Source of the DNA: Endozoicomonas sp. SESOKO1
Lineage (GTDB): Bacteria; Pseudomonadota; Gammaproteobacteria; Pseudomonadales; Endozoicomonadaceae
DNA: 58,200 nucleotides
Reading direction: 5' to 3'
Assembly: GCF_024606265.1 (NCBI RefSeq)
Contig: NZ_JAHHPP010000346.1
Span: 1 to 58,200 of the forward strand
A program made the position numbers and the translations under genes. Shown here piece after piece: positions 28,821 through 38,129 of the stretch; position 1 is the first letter of the stretch; every line of letters begins with the position of its first letter. Under the pieces are notes generated by a model. It had not been told where the DNA came from. It did no database searches and saw only the letters and a program-made list of their open reading frames with translations.

Positions 28821-29429
28821 CTACACAGGCAACCCAAATCTCGGCAACGACAACCCCTTATACACCGCCATCAACCTGAGAAGAAGAACAACTGCAGCTG
28901 CAACAATTGACGTGTGGTTTATGTTATTGAGCAATGGCTCCAGCAATATGAACACCGCGCCTCCTGCCATGGCAGCGGATGCGTAGATCTCCTTTCTCAG
29001 TACCATGGGAATCTCACCGGCCAGCATATCCCGAATGGCACCACCACCACAGCCGGTTAATACCCCCATCATCACAGCGACCATTGGCTCTACACCAAAT
29101 GACAAGGACTTGGTCACACCGATGACCACAAAGACCGCCAGCCCCAGGGCGTCGGAAACCTGAAGAATCCACTTGCTGCGCTCATGCCATTGGCGAACCA
29201 CAATAGCAAACAGCGTGGTAGCCAGAATAACCAGCAGGTAGAGGGTATCTTGTATCCAGAAGACGGGCGTAGAGGAGAGTAAAACGTCTCGAATAGTTCC
29301 GCCCCCGACGGCAGTCACAAAGGCAAGCACCATTGCACCAAACAGATCCATGTCTTTCCGGCAGGCCAGCCAGACACCGCTGATGGCAAATACCGCAGTA
29401 CCAAAAAGGTCGAGAATATAGAGCAGCAT
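28821..29429 (-). CDS. TRIC / UPF0126 family membrane protein (YadS-like)
   Basis: 202 residues, about seven transmembrane helices in two homologous halves, each with the family signature: GGGTIRDVLL in the first half and GGGAIRDMLA in the second. Bacterial members are homologous to the trimeric intracellular cation channels of animals and conduct monovalent cations or transport small solutes such as glycine. Single gene convergent with the upstream plus-strand gene and divergent from preT. Confidence 0.9.
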   Translation of the reverse strand: MLLYILDLFGTAVFAISGVWLACRKDMDLFGAMVLAFVTAVGGGTIRDVLLSSTPVFWIQDTLYLLVILATTLFAIVVRQWHERSKWILQVSDALGLAVFVVIGVTKSLSFGVEPMVAVMMGVLTGCGGGAIRDMLAGEIPMVLRKEIYASAAMAGGAVFILLEPLLNNINHTSIVAAAVVLLLRLMAVYKGLSLPRFGLPV

Positions 29430-29570
29430 TAACGAATCTACGCAGAAAAAGGGTTATTTGATTGTAGATTATAAATTCGTCTTACACGGCCAGATATAGT
29501 CATATACCGGCATGCTTTCCGAATGAATTCTGACTGCTAGTCTTCTTACACTTGATGAGGATTAACCGCC

Positions 29571-30929
29571 ATGAATAGACCCGATATCCACAGTGGCAGG
29601 CTTCCAGCAGAAGAGTACCGTCGCAACTTTGCCGATATCAAACCTGCCCTCAGTGATTACCAGGCTCATATTGAAGCCAGCCGCTGCCTCTACTGCGAAG
29701 CGGCACCCTGTATCCCGGCCTGTCCCACTGGTATCAATATTCCCTCCTTTATCAACCGTATCGCCACCGACAATATTGATGGTGCCGCACAGGCCATTCT
29801 GGATGCCAATATCCTCGGAGGAAGCTGTGCCCGGGTCTGCCCAACCGAGGTTCTCTGCGAACAGGCCTGTGTCAGAAATCATCAGCCAGAGTGCCGTCCG
29901 GTGAAGATCGGTCTGCTGCAGCGCTACGCCATCGATAACCGGCAGTCAGGTGACCATCCATTTACCCGTCTGCCTGAAACAGGAAAAACCATTGCTGTTG
30001 TGGGTGCCGGCCCGGCAGGACTCTCCTGTGCGCATTATCTGGCCCGCCAAGGCCACAACATTACCTTGTTTGATGCCCGGGAAAAGCCCGGAGGCCTGAA
30101 TGAGTTCGGCATCGCCTATTACAAACTGGTGGATAGCTATGCCCGGCAGGAAGTGGACTTCATTATGGAAATTGGTGGTATCTGTCCGGAATATGGCTGC
30201 CAGCTTGGGCAAAATCTCAGCCTGGATCAACTGCGAGCGCAGTTTGACGGGGTGTTTCTCGGGCTCGGGTTGGGCGGCTGCCACTCATTAGGCCTTCCTG
30301 GTGAAGCAGCAGAAGGCGTTGAGGATGCCCTGCCCGCTATATCCATCCTTCGTCAGTGTCATGACCTGAGCCAACTGCCTGTCGGCCGACGTATAGTGGT
30401 TATTGGCGGGGGCAATACCGCTATCGATATTGCCTGCCAAAGCAAACGACTGGGGGCAGAAGATGTCACCATTGCCTATCGTCGCGGCCGTGAACAGATG
30501 TCAGCAACCGGCCATGAACAGGCTTTCGCCCTGGATAATGGCGTGCGAATCCTCACCTGGGTTCAGCCTTCAGCGCTGGAGACTGAAGGTGGCTGCATCA
30601 CCGCCATTCAGCTGGAAAAGACTGTGATCGATTCCAGCGGCCAATTACAGGGTACCGGTGAGCTGACCACCTTACCGGCAGACACACTCTACAAGGCCAT
30701 TGGCCAGCATTTGCTGGTGGATTCATTTGCCAATACCAGTGACAGCCCGGCGATAAAAGACAACCGCATAGTAACAGACGACCAATTTCGTACGTCACTG
30801 GTTAATGTCTGGGCCGGTGGAGACTGCATTGATAAAGGAGAAGACCTGACCGTCCATGCGGTTGAGCATGGTAAACGGGCGGCCCGGGCCATCCATCAAT
30901 ACTTAAAGGCAATACCTGCTGAGAGGTAA
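29571..30929 (+). CDS. preT: PreT: NAD-dependent dihydropyrimidine dehydrogenase, flavoprotein subunit
   Basis: 452 residues. The N-terminal iron-sulfur helical domain has CLYCEAAPCIPACPTG and a second Cys cluster (GGSCARVCPTEVLCEQACV). An FAD-binding segment VVGAGPAGLSCAHYLARQG follows (near residue 140), then an NAD(P)-binding GGGNTAIDIA (near residue 280) and a final AGGDCIDKGEDLTVHAVEHGK. Same architecture as the glutamate synthase small subunit. With PreA it reduces uracil and thymine to dihydro forms or runs the reverse reaction. It lies five bases upstream of preA. Confidence 0.95.
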   Translation: MNRPDIHSGRLPAEEYRRNFADIKPALSDYQAHIEASRCLYCEAAPCIPACPTGINIPSFINRIATDNIDGAAQAILDANILGGSCARVCPTEVLCEQACVRNHQPECRPVKIGLLQRYAIDNRQSGDHPFTRLPETGKTIAVVGAGPAGLSCAHYLARQGHNITLFDAREKPGGLNEFGIAYYKLVDSYARQEVDFIMEIGGICPEYGCQLGQNLSLDQLRAQFDGVFLGLGLGGCHSLGLPGEAAEGVEDALPAISILRQCHDLSQLPVGRRIVVIGGGNTAIDIACQSKRLGAEDVTIAYRRGREQMSATGHEQAFALDNGVRILTWVQPSALETEGGCITAIQLEKTVIDSSGQLQGTGELTTLPADTLYKAIGQHLLVDSFANTSDSPAIKDNRIVTDDQFRTSLVNVWAGGDCIDKGEDLTVHAVEHGKRAARAIHQYLKAIPAER

Positions 30930-30934
30930 AGATA

Positions 30935-32221
30935 ATGGCTGATTTAACCAGTAACTTTCTCGGTATTCGTTCCCCCAACCCGTTCTGGCTGGCTTCTGCG
31001 CCACCGACGGATAAAGCCTACAATGTCTATCGCGCATTTGAGGCTGGCTGGGGTGGTGCGGTCTGGAAAACCCTGGGTGAAGACCCGGCACCGGTTAATG
31101 TCTGTTCCCGATATTCCTGCCACAGGAATACCCGTGGTGACGTGATCGGGTTTAACAATATCGAATTGATCACCGATCGCCCGCTGCAGGTGAATCTGGA
31201 TGAAATACGCCAGACCAAAAAAGACTGGCCGGACCGGGCACTGCTGGTCTCGCTGATGGTGCCCTGCAAAGAGGCAAGCTGGCAAGCCATCCTCAGCCAA
31301 GTAGCGGAGACTGGCTGTGATGGTGTGGAGCTGAATTTTGGCTGTCCCCACGGTATGCCGGAACGGGGAATGGGTTCAGCGGTCGGTCAGGTGCCGGACT
31401 ATATTGAAATGGTTACCCGCTGGTGCAAGCAACACAGCAACCTGCCCGTTGTCGTTAAACTCACGCCCAATATCACCAATATCGTGGTGGCGGCTGCAGC
31501 GGCCCAGGCCGGTGGCGCTGATGCTGTATCACTGATCAATACCATCAACTCCATTACCGGTATTGACCTGGATCGAATGGTGGGGTACCACGCCGTCAAC
31601 GATAAGTTCACCAGTGGTGGCTATTGTGGCGAAGCGGTGAAACCCATCGCCCTGAATATGGTCGGGCAGATTGCCCGCAGCCCGGACACTGCCAGCCTGC
31701 CCATCTCGGCCATTGGCGGTATCAGTACCTGGCGGGATGCTGCCGAATTTATGGCTTTAGGGGCGGGCACCGTTCAGGTTTGTACCGCCGCCATGCTGAA
31801 CGGTTTCAAGATTGTACAGGACATGATTGATGGCCTGTCCCGGTGGATGGACCGCAAACACTATCCGACCCTGGACAGCTTTCGAGGCGCTGCCGTCCCC
31901 AATCTGACTGACTGGAAATACCTGGACCTGAATTACAAGACCATTGCCCACATTGATCAGGACAGCTGTATCCAATGCGGCCGATGCTATGCGGCCTGTG
32001 AAGATGCTGCCCACCAGGCCATTGCCATGACACCGATAAAACAGTCATCCCAGCGCCGATTTGATGTGATCGAGGAGGCCTGTGTGGGTTGCAACCTCTG
32101 CCAGATCACCTGCCCAGTGGATAACTGTATTACCATGGTCAGGCAGCAAACCGGCAAGCCTTACCTGAACTGGACGCAACATCCGAATAACCAGGGTCAG
32201 GAAGGTAATATATCGACGTAG
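30935..32221 (+). CDS. preA: PreA: dihydropyrimidine dehydrogenase, catalytic subunit
   Basis: 428 residues: FMN-binding dihydroorotate-dehydrogenase-type barrel (about 1-320; LNFGCPHGMPERGMGSAVGQ with the catalytic Cys region, VVVKLTPNITN, ISAIGGISTWRDA) followed by a C-terminal two-cluster ferredoxin domain (CIQCGRCYAACEDAAH and CVGCNLCQITCPVDNC). Same operon as preT. No downstream hydantoinase or beta-ureidopropionase gene follows, so further pyrimidine breakdown genes must be elsewhere if present. The ankyrin-SOCS gene begins 31 bp after its stop and may be cotranscribed. Confidence 0.96.
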   Translation: MADLTSNFLGIRSPNPFWLASAPPTDKAYNVYRAFEAGWGGAVWKTLGEDPAPVNVCSRYSCHRNTRGDVIGFNNIELITDRPLQVNLDEIRQTKKDWPDRALLVSLMVPCKEASWQAILSQVAETGCDGVELNFGCPHGMPERGMGSAVGQVPDYIEMVTRWCKQHSNLPVVVKLTPNITNIVVAAAAAQAGGADAVSLINTINSITGIDLDRMVGYHAVNDKFTSGGYCGEAVKPIALNMVGQIARSPDTASLPISAIGGISTWRDAAEFMALGAGTVQVCTAAMLNGFKIVQDMIDGLSRWMDRKHYPTLDSFRGAAVPNLTDWKYLDLNYKTIAHIDQDSCIQCGRCYAACEDAAHQAIAMTPIKQSSQRRFDVIEEACVGCNLCQITCPVDNCITMVRQQTGKPYLNWTQHPNNQGQEGNIST

Positions 32222-32252
32222 CAAACCTGATTTTTCAGAGTCGGAGCAGGTC

Positions 32253-33530
32253 ATGAATTCACTGGAACATGCAGTTGCCTGTGGCGACCATGCCATGGTC
32301 AGAACCCTGCTGGACAACGGGGCTGACCCGGATATTCCCGGAAATAACAATGAAACCCCGCTACTCCGGGCAGTTAACGCTGGTCACCATGTTATTGCCG
32401 AGACCCTGCTGGACAAGGGGGCTGCCCCGGATATTCCCGGAAAGAACAATGAAACCCCGCTGCACCGGGCAGTTATCGCTGGTCACCATGTTATTGCCGA
32501 GACCCTGCTGACCTACCGGGCTGACCCAAACCTCAAAGACATTAGTGAAAAGACTCCGTTGCATTATGCAGCTCTCGAAGGTCACCATGCTACGGTCGAG
32601 CTCCTGCTGGCCAATGGGGCTGATGCGGACCTCAAGGACGACAATGGATGGACACCTTTGCAATGTGCAGCTGGCAACCGTCATCGCGTTGTGTACGATA
32701 CACTGCTACCTGAAACTCATCAGCCGGACTGGAACAGCCTGCTTCAGGCATTTTCCCGCTCAGGGTGGAAGGATCAGGTTGAGGCGGCACTGGCCAGGGG
32801 GGCTAACCCGAATATCCAGGACAGTGATGGTGATACACCTTTAGGAGGAGCAGCGACTGCTGGCCACCATGCTATTGTCGAGACCCTGCTGGACAACGGG
32901 GCTAACCCAAATACTCCCGACAGTGATCATTACACCCCCCTGCACCGGGCAGCTGCCGTTGGTCACCGTCTTATGGTCAGGACCCTGCTGAGCAAAGGGG
33001 CTGACCCGAACCTCAAGGACGGGACTGGGCGGAAAGCCTTGACATCTGCACTTGCCAGTGAAGACCCGGGTGTATATAGAATCCTGTTACCTGTAACCCA
33101 TCAGCCCGACTGGAACAGCCTGTTACCGAAACTTGTCTATGAAGGATGGAAAGATCAAGTTGAGGCGGCACTGGTCAACGGGGCTGACCCGAATATTCCC
33201 GATTTTTACCATAAAACCCTGCTGCACAGGGCAGCCGAGGCCGGTCACCAAGATATTGTCAAGACTCTGCTGGCGAACGGGGCTGACCCGAAATTCAAAG
33301 ACTGGAATGGACGGACAGCCTGTCAATGTGCAAGGGCAGAAGCCATAGAAGAAGCCATCCAGAATTTCATGTCTGTACCTCACTCTCTCCAATTCTACTG
33401 CCGGGCCAGCATCCGGGGTCGGTTGGTCAAGTGTCTGCCTGACAACGGGCTGCCAATGAAGGAGGCGATCAGGTTACTGCCGCTTAATCCTCCAGCTATG
33501 GAGTATGTCGATCGCCTGCTGCCATTGTAG
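32253..33530 (+). CDS. Ankyrin repeat protein with C-terminal SOCS-box-like module (ASB-like)
   Basis: 425 residues with no signal peptide. About nine ankyrin-type units (GADPN...TPLHRAA.AGHH.IVETLLDNG) occupy about 1-370, interrupted by two copies of a linker (HQPDWNSLL...GWKDQVEAAL). The last 50 residues leave the ankyrin pattern: SLQFYCRASIR at 378-388 fits the Elongin-B/C box (S/T-L-x3-C-x3-I), and IRLLPLNPP at 406-414 followed by EYVDRLL resembles a Cullin-5 box. This is the plan of animal ASB proteins, substrate receptors of Cullin-5 ubiquitin ligases. A host-directed effector role is inference. Neighbouring repeat DNA is nearly identical (a 30-bp identity 99 bp apart), showing recent duplication. 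RBS GGAGCAGG precedes the ATG. Confidence 0.82.
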   Translation: MNSLEHAVACGDHAMVRTLLDNGADPDIPGNNNETPLLRAVNAGHHVIAETLLDKGAAPDIPGKNNETPLHRAVIAGHHVIAETLLTYRADPNLKDISEKTPLHYAALEGHHATVELLLANGADADLKDDNGWTPLQCAAGNRHRVVYDTLLPETHQPDWNSLLQAFSRSGWKDQVEAALARGANPNIQDSDGDTPLGGAATAGHHAIVETLLDNGANPNTPDSDHYTPLHRAAAVGHRLMVRTLLSKGADPNLKDGTGRKALTSALASEDPGVYRILLPVTHQPDWNSLLPKLVYEGWKDQVEAALVNGADPNIPDFYHKTLLHRAAEAGHQDIVKTLLANGADPKFKDWNGRTACQCARAEAIEEAIQNFMSVPHSLQFYCRASIRGRLVKCLPDNGLPMKEAIRLLPLNPPAMEYVDRLLPL

Positions 33531-33712
33531 GGTGAGCCGGAGCCGCTCTGGGAGCTGTCTGGAAATAGACTACCCTGCTCGGCAACTGCGTTGCTCTGGC
33601 TACTGCATCCATGCAATCGTGCGGCGACAGCAGCAAATTGGTCTAATAAGGCAGTGGTCATATACCCAAAAGATTTTCAGCTGCCAGACGACAAGCGAAC
33701 ACAGGCAGCAAT

Positions 33713-34441
33713 TCAGACCAGAACAGGTAACCGCCTGACCAACCCAATACTCTCCGGCGACATGTCTGCCCCCCAGGCCATCACCTCCACGCCAGCGGCA
33801 GCCGCCTTTTGCAGTTTTTCTGCATAGACCGGATCAATGGCTTTTGCCGCAGCCACATGGTCAATACCGGTATGCTGGACGCAGAAAAACAACACGGACC
33901 GATGACCATCAGCCACCATTTGGGTAAGTTCCCGCAGATGTTTTGTGCCGCGGCTGGTGACGGCATCCGGGAACAGGCCAAGGCCATTCCCCATTGCCAG
34001 CGTGACACTTTTTACTTCCACATAACAGTCGGGCAGGCCTTCCTGCTGCAACAGCAAATCAATACGGCTGTTTTCTTCACCATAACGAACCTCACGACGG
34101 TGAGTCTGGTAACCAGCCAGCTCTGAAACCTGACCCGATAACAGAAGCTCCTCAACCAGGGCATTGGCCCGTCCGGTATTCAGCCCCGCCAGAGTCAGGC
34201 GTTCTTCGCCGTTAAACACCACCGGAATCTCAGCCTGCTCCCAGGTACAGGGATATTTACGCCGGGGATTTCCTGAGTCGGAATACCATACCCGATAACC
34301 CGGGTAGAGGCAGTTTTTCATGGAGCCGGTATTCGGGCAATGGAGGGTAATCAGTGAGCCATCGGCCAGCTCAACATCGGCCATGAAGCGTTTATATCTT
34401 TTTATCAGGCGGGCCTCAGATAGGCGGCTATCGTATTTCAT
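33713..34441 (-). CDS. sfsA: SfsA: DNA/RNA nuclease family protein
   Basis: 242 residues matching SfsA throughout: [20 protein letters not shown] near the start (OB-fold), [12 protein letters not shown], and the PD-(D/E)XK nuclease core SRIDLLLQ...[10 protein letters not shown]. In E. coli it was named for sugar fermentation stimulation and shown to bind and cut nucleic acid. It lies immediately upstream of and divergent from dksA, as in E. coli and Pseudomonas surroundings. Confidence 0.95.
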   Translation of the reverse strand: MKYDSRLSEARLIKRYKRFMADVELADGSLITLHCPNTGSMKNCLYPGYRVWYSDSGNPRRKYPCTWEQAEIPVVFNGEERLTLAGLNTGRANALVEELLLSGQVSELAGYQTHRREVRYGEENSRIDLLLQQEGLPDCYVEVKSVTLAMGNGLGLFPDAVTSRGTKHLRELTQMVADGHRSVLFFCVQHTGIDHVAAAKAIDPVYAEKLQKAAAAGVEVMAWGADMSPESIGLVRRLPVLV

Positions 34442-34890
34442 TACAGAATCCCATTGCTTAATTTCATTAATTCACTTATTGCTATTCTAAAATAGAATTC
34501 CAAGATGCCGATTAATCATTCCTGTCCCTGTAGGGCTGACAGGCTCTGAATCTGTTGGATCACCGGTTCAGAGAATAATATCAGTTGACCTGAGGACAGG
34601 TTTTGGTCAATGTCAGAAAGCGGATGACATTTTTTTATGGCGTCTTGTCATGTGTTTTGGTAGTTTCTCCGCTTCTTTAAGGAAGGCAAGAGGCAAGTGC
34701 CAGGCGCTTTTGTTCTCGCCAGGCACCCATGGTGTTGACCTTGGCTTTCAGGGAGCCGGCTTACCGGCGGTAACTGAGGGATCGCAGAGGCTGCTGTCAA
34801 CAGGCAGAACGCGAGCGCCTCTAAATGGAGAGATCCAGGATTCTTGCGAGATCCCCTGGCTCATGAATAGAAGGTGGTGAGGCTGTAATC
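34442..34890. other. sfsA-dksA divergent intergenic region
   Basis: About 450 bp with no convincing gene; a 76-codon plus-strand frame (34650-34880) has no family features. Short dyads are present (for example CTGTC...GACAG near 34523-34542). This region should hold the dksA and sfsA promoters, but no clear -10/-35 pair was chosen. Confidence 0.5.
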
Positions 34891-35334
34891 ATGTCAGCAC
34901 AGAAAAACGCGGATACAGGCAATCTGCTCAAATCGTATACCCCCTACCAGGAAAAGGATGGGGAAGAGTACATGAATGAGCAACAGATCGCTCACTTCAC
35001 CGGGATCCTGCAGAACTGGAAGCAGGAGCTGATGGAAGAAGTGGATCGTACGGTAAACCATATGCAGGATGAGGCCGCAAACTTCCCTGATCCAGCAGAC
35101 CGTGCCAGTCAGGAAGAAGAGTTCAGCCTTGAACTGAGAACCCGTGACCGTGAACGGAAACTGATCAAGAAAATTAACGATACACTGTCCCGGATCGAAG
35201 AAGACGATTACGGTTACTGTGACAGCTGTGGCGTAGAAATAGGCATTCGTCGTCTGGAAGCCCGCCCCACTGCGACACTGTGTATCGACTGTAAGACACT
35301 GGCCGAGATCAAGGAAAGACAACTGGGTAACTGA
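34891..35334 (+). CDS. dksA: DksA: RNA polymerase-binding transcription factor
   Basis: 147 residues, as in enteric DksA (151). The coiled-coil region carries the tip motif FPDPADRASQEEEF with the two key acidic residues, followed by the C4 zinc finger CDSCGVEIGIRRLEARP...CIDC. It binds the RNA polymerase secondary channel and, with ppGpp, carries out the stringent response. Upstream of gluQ, as in most gammaproteobacteria. The start at 34891 gives the family N-terminus with YQEKDGEEYMNEQQ. Confidence 0.97.
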   Translation: MSAQKNADTGNLLKSYTPYQEKDGEEYMNEQQIAHFTGILQNWKQELMEEVDRTVNHMQDEAANFPDPADRASQEEEFSLELRTRDRERKLIKKINDTLSRIEEDDYGYCDSCGVEIGIRRLEARPTATLCIDCKTLAEIKERQLGN

Positions 35335-35415
35335 TGTACCCGGATGATGAATCAGGCTGTGGCACCATGAGTATCGCAGACTGATTCATTCTCGACTGAT
35401 TGATAACCACTCCCT

Positions 35416-36312
35416 ATGGGCGACACACTGAGCACTCCCTCCTACGTTGGACGTTTTGCGCCTTCCCCTTCCGGCCCTCTGCACTTTGGCTCTCTGGTTG
35501 CGGCCCTGGCCAGTTACCTGGATGCCCACGCCCATCGTGGAAAATGGCTTGTGCGCATGGAAGACATTGACCCACCAAGGGAACATCCCAAAGCCGCTGA
35601 CCTTATTCTCAAGGCTCTGGACGTTTATGGCCTGCATTGGGATGACAGCGTACTTTTTCAGAGTGATCGCAGCGAAGCTTATGATGAAGTACTGGACACT
35701 CTGCTCCGTGCTGAGAAACTGTATCCATGCACCTGTACCCGCAAGAAACTTGCCGGTTTGAACGGTGTTTATCCCGGTTATTGTCGACATCAGCGTGTGA
35801 TCCCCAGCCAGCCCCATGGCCTCAGGCTGTTATGCAGTAACCAGGTCATGCAATTTCAGGATCGCATTCAGGGTGATCAGTCGTTTGATTTAAGCTCGCT
35901 TGGCGATTTTGTTCTCAGGCGCAAGGATGGGCTGTACGCTTACCAGCTGGCCGTTTGCGTTGACGACCACTTTCAAGGGGTCACTCATATTGTCAGGGGC
36001 GTAGACATTCTGGATTCAACCCCGAGACAGCTCTATCTGCAAAGCCAGTTACATTATCCGCACCCTGTCTATGCCCATGTTCCGGTGATTACCCAGAACA
36101 ATGGCAATAAACTCAGTAAGCAGAACCATGCGCCCGCCATACCACTGAACGACCCCCGTCCACTTATTATCAAAGCATTGAGGGCATTTGGCCTGAAGCC
36201 GGAGCCAGACCTGTTAATGAACTCCGTTGAAGAGATCCTGTCCTGGGGCATAAAAAACTGGTCGACAAGGCACATGGCAGGAAAAAAACAGATTTTGCAG
36301 GACTCTCTTTAG
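35416..36312 (+). CDS. gluQ: GluQ-RS: glutamyl-Q tRNA(Asp) synthetase
   Basis: 298 residues: class I aminoacyl-tRNA synthetase core with the HIGH-like PSPSGPLHFGSLVAA, a CxCx-type zinc site (CTCTRKK and later YCRH) and a KMSKS-like NKLSKQNHAP. It lacks the anticodon-binding domain of GluRS. It charges glutamate onto queuosine 34 of tRNA(Asp) and so acts after QueG, whose gene is also in this window. It follows dksA by 81 bp, the standard dksA-gluQ pair. Confidence 0.95.
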   Translation: MGDTLSTPSYVGRFAPSPSGPLHFGSLVAALASYLDAHAHRGKWLVRMEDIDPPREHPKAADLILKALDVYGLHWDDSVLFQSDRSEAYDEVLDTLLRAEKLYPCTCTRKKLAGLNGVYPGYCRHQRVIPSQPHGLRLLCSNQVMQFQDRIQGDQSFDLSSLGDFVLRRKDGLYAYQLAVCVDDHFQGVTHIVRGVDILDSTPRQLYLQSQLHYPHPVYAHVPVITQNNGNKLSKQNHAPAIPLNDPRPLIIKALRAFGLKPEPDLLMNSVEEILSWGIKNWSTRHMAGKKQILQDSL

Positions 36313-36441
36313 CAAAAGCAAACCCTTCAGCAAACCTACCGCTATCCTGTCGAACATGTTATATATGATTGAATAAATCATATCCAGACGCCTTCAGTCG
36401 TCTGGGAATGGACCCCAAAAAGATGTGTTCAAGGAGCGAAT

Positions 36442-37197
36442 ATGTCGATAGTCCTCAAAACAGCTTTTGTTGCTGCTCTTTCATTGTTGTCCGTTAACCT
36501 GACGGCAAACACTCTGGCTTATTCTTCGTTGAATGCTACTTCCAGCAGGCCTGCAGCAGAGCACCCTGACTTCTGTGATGCCGCCAGACGAACCCGGGAG
36601 CAGCTTATACGCCGGGAACCGTCTATAACGACTCAGTCCCCGATTCACACACAGGGTGTATCATCCTGCTTTACACCGGATGAAAATCTGATCTTTGTGG
36701 CCACACTGGAAGCTCAAAGAGTTCTTGGTCCCAATGCGCCCTGGTACGAAGAACTCAGCCAGGATATAAAAAACCGTGTTACCGAAGCCTGCGGCATCAT
36801 GGGCTATAAGAACAGTGATGTCAGTCGCGCCTATGACTATTGTCTGGAAAGCCGGCAGGAAGAGCTGATGAGTCCATACGAAGAAAAATTTGCCAAAGAG
36901 TCCAGTAAATATCTTCGTAAACGTCAGCAGGTGGCAGACAGCCTTGTGGTTCGTTGTGATGCCTCGTTAAGCGTAAAACGCAGTCGTCTGCCCAAAACCA
37001 TGCGTTTCCCTGTGGCATGGTACAACTCGGACAGTCAATCCGTACCCAGCTGGTTACTGGAAGAAAAACTGGACGATGACCAGTGGCTGGAACAAATAGG
37101 GAAATTAAAAATTGATAATATTATGGTTGATGTTCTGGGTAGCGACTGCCCCGGTGAAATGATCTACTGGGTGACTTACGACGCTCCGGGGCTTTAA
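36442..37197 (+). CDS. Secreted protein of unknown function
   Basis: 251 residues with a signal peptide (TAFVAALSLLSVNLTANTLA, cleavage near residue 26) and a good AAGGAG ribosome site about 6 bases upstream. The mature protein has six or more Cys (DFCDAARR, SSCFTPDE, EACGIMG, YDYCLES, VRCDASL, SDCPGEM), suggesting disulfide-bonded periplasmic or exported structure. No family recognised. First gene of the insert that separates gluQ from cbrXAB. Confidence 0.65.
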   Translation: MSIVLKTAFVAALSLLSVNLTANTLAYSSLNATSSRPAAEHPDFCDAARRTREQLIRREPSITTQSPIHTQGVSSCFTPDENLIFVATLEAQRVLGPNAPWYEELSQDIKNRVTEACGIMGYKNSDVSRAYDYCLESRQEELMSPYEEKFAKESSKYLRKRQQVADSLVVRCDASLSVKRSRLPKTMRFPVAWYNSDSQSVPSWLLEEKLDDDQWLEQIGKLKIDNIMVDVLGSDCPGEMIYWVTYDAPGL

Positions 37198-37258
37198 CCG
37201 TATAAGTTAGTCTCAAGCTCTGTTACAGCAAACTGACTTGGGAACTGTCATTTAATAA

Positions 37259-37358
37259 CTTCGGCATTTCAATAAACGCTGCCCGCTTCCCGCCACCCGC
37301 TGCCCGAAAAAGACAGGGCGCTTGTGCTTTTGCGGGAAGCGGGAAGCGGGAAGCGACC
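37259..37358 (-). repeat. Interspersed hairpin element, copy B
   Basis: Reverse-complement copy of the element at 28709-28803. It starts with CTTCGGCATTTC on the plus strand (the GAAATGC.GAAG end), contains CCCG arms, CGCTTGTGCTTTTGCGGG in the centre and three tandem CGGGAAG heptads, and ends GCGACC. The two arms can pair into an imperfect hairpin of about 80 bp. It lies between two unrelated plus-strand genes. Confidence 0.7.
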
Positions 37359-37422
37359 GTAACAAGTCTCTGTCAAATGCTGAACATATAAAGGTGCTCA
37401 ATCAGTTGTCAGGAGCCCGAAC

Positions 37423-38064
37423 ATGGATACATTCAGCGCCGTTACCACACTTCCGGAAATATACACCCCTCCCGATGCCCACCTGCTTTTATGGCCTCAG
37501 ATAATCCCCGAACCCACTGGCTGGCAGTTATACTCGGAACTCTATTCAACACTGCCCTGGCAACAGGATCAGATAACCATTTACGGTAAAACCGTGCCGG
37601 TTCCCAGGCTTCAGGTGTGGATGGGGGATCCTGACGCACACTATCAGTATTCAGGCCTGGCGCTTGCTCCACAGCCATGGAGCCAGACCGTCACCGCCAT
37701 TAAACAGCAGGTCGAAACAATCTGTTGCCATCACTTTAACTCGGTATTAATCAACCTTTATCGCAGTGGCCAGGACAGCAATGGCTGGCACAGTGACGAT
37801 GAACCCGAGCTGGGAGAAAACCCGGTGATTGCCTCATTCAACCTGGGAGCGACACGGCGATTCCGGCTGCGCCACAAATACCAAAAAGACATTCAACCTT
37901 ACACGTTTGACCTGGTGTCAGGCTCTCTATTGTTAATGGCCGGAACTACCCAGAAATACTGGCAGCACTGCCTGACCAAAACGGCAAAACCCGTAGAGCC
38001 GAGGATCAACTTGACTTTTCGCCGCGTGATTACACGTTCTCCCAACAAACAAAGGATAAAATAA
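37423..38064 (+). CDS. alkB: AlkB family Fe(II)/2-oxoglutarate dioxygenase
   Basis: 213 residues resembling the ALKBH2/ALKBH3 branch of DNA/RNA demethylases. It has NLYRSGQDSNGWHSDDE with the H-x-D iron ligands, SFNLGATRRFRLRHK, the distal iron His in YWQHCL, and the oxoglutarate-binding RINLTFR. It removes methyl adducts from damaged bases by oxidation. The branch is shared with eukaryotes and is common in environmental bacteria, so host origin cannot be claimed. A second ATG is not obvious, and the N-terminal residues MDTFSAVTTLPE look acceptable. Confidence 0.9.
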   Translation: MDTFSAVTTLPEIYTPPDAHLLLWPQIIPEPTGWQLYSELYSTLPWQQDQITIYGKTVPVPRLQVWMGDPDAHYQYSGLALAPQPWSQTVTAIKQQVETICCHHFNSVLINLYRSGQDSNGWHSDDEPELGENPVIASFNLGATRRFRLRHKYQKDIQPYTFDLVSGSLLLMAGTTQKYWQHCLTKTAKPVEPRINLTFRRVITRSPNKQRIK

Positions 38065-38129
38065 AGCGGATAAAATCATAATCACGGGAAAAGCAGACAT
38101 TAGCTTCAATTTTACTTCACCTTGAGAAG

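Noticed and set aside
32253-33530. Ankyrin gene as a phage or toxin immunity component
   Set aside because: No toxin, phage or restriction genes nearby, and the C-terminal SOCS-box pattern gives a better explanation.
34650-34880. 76-codon frame upstream of dksA
   Set aside because: No RBS, low-complexity composition and no family; likely leader or promoter DNA.
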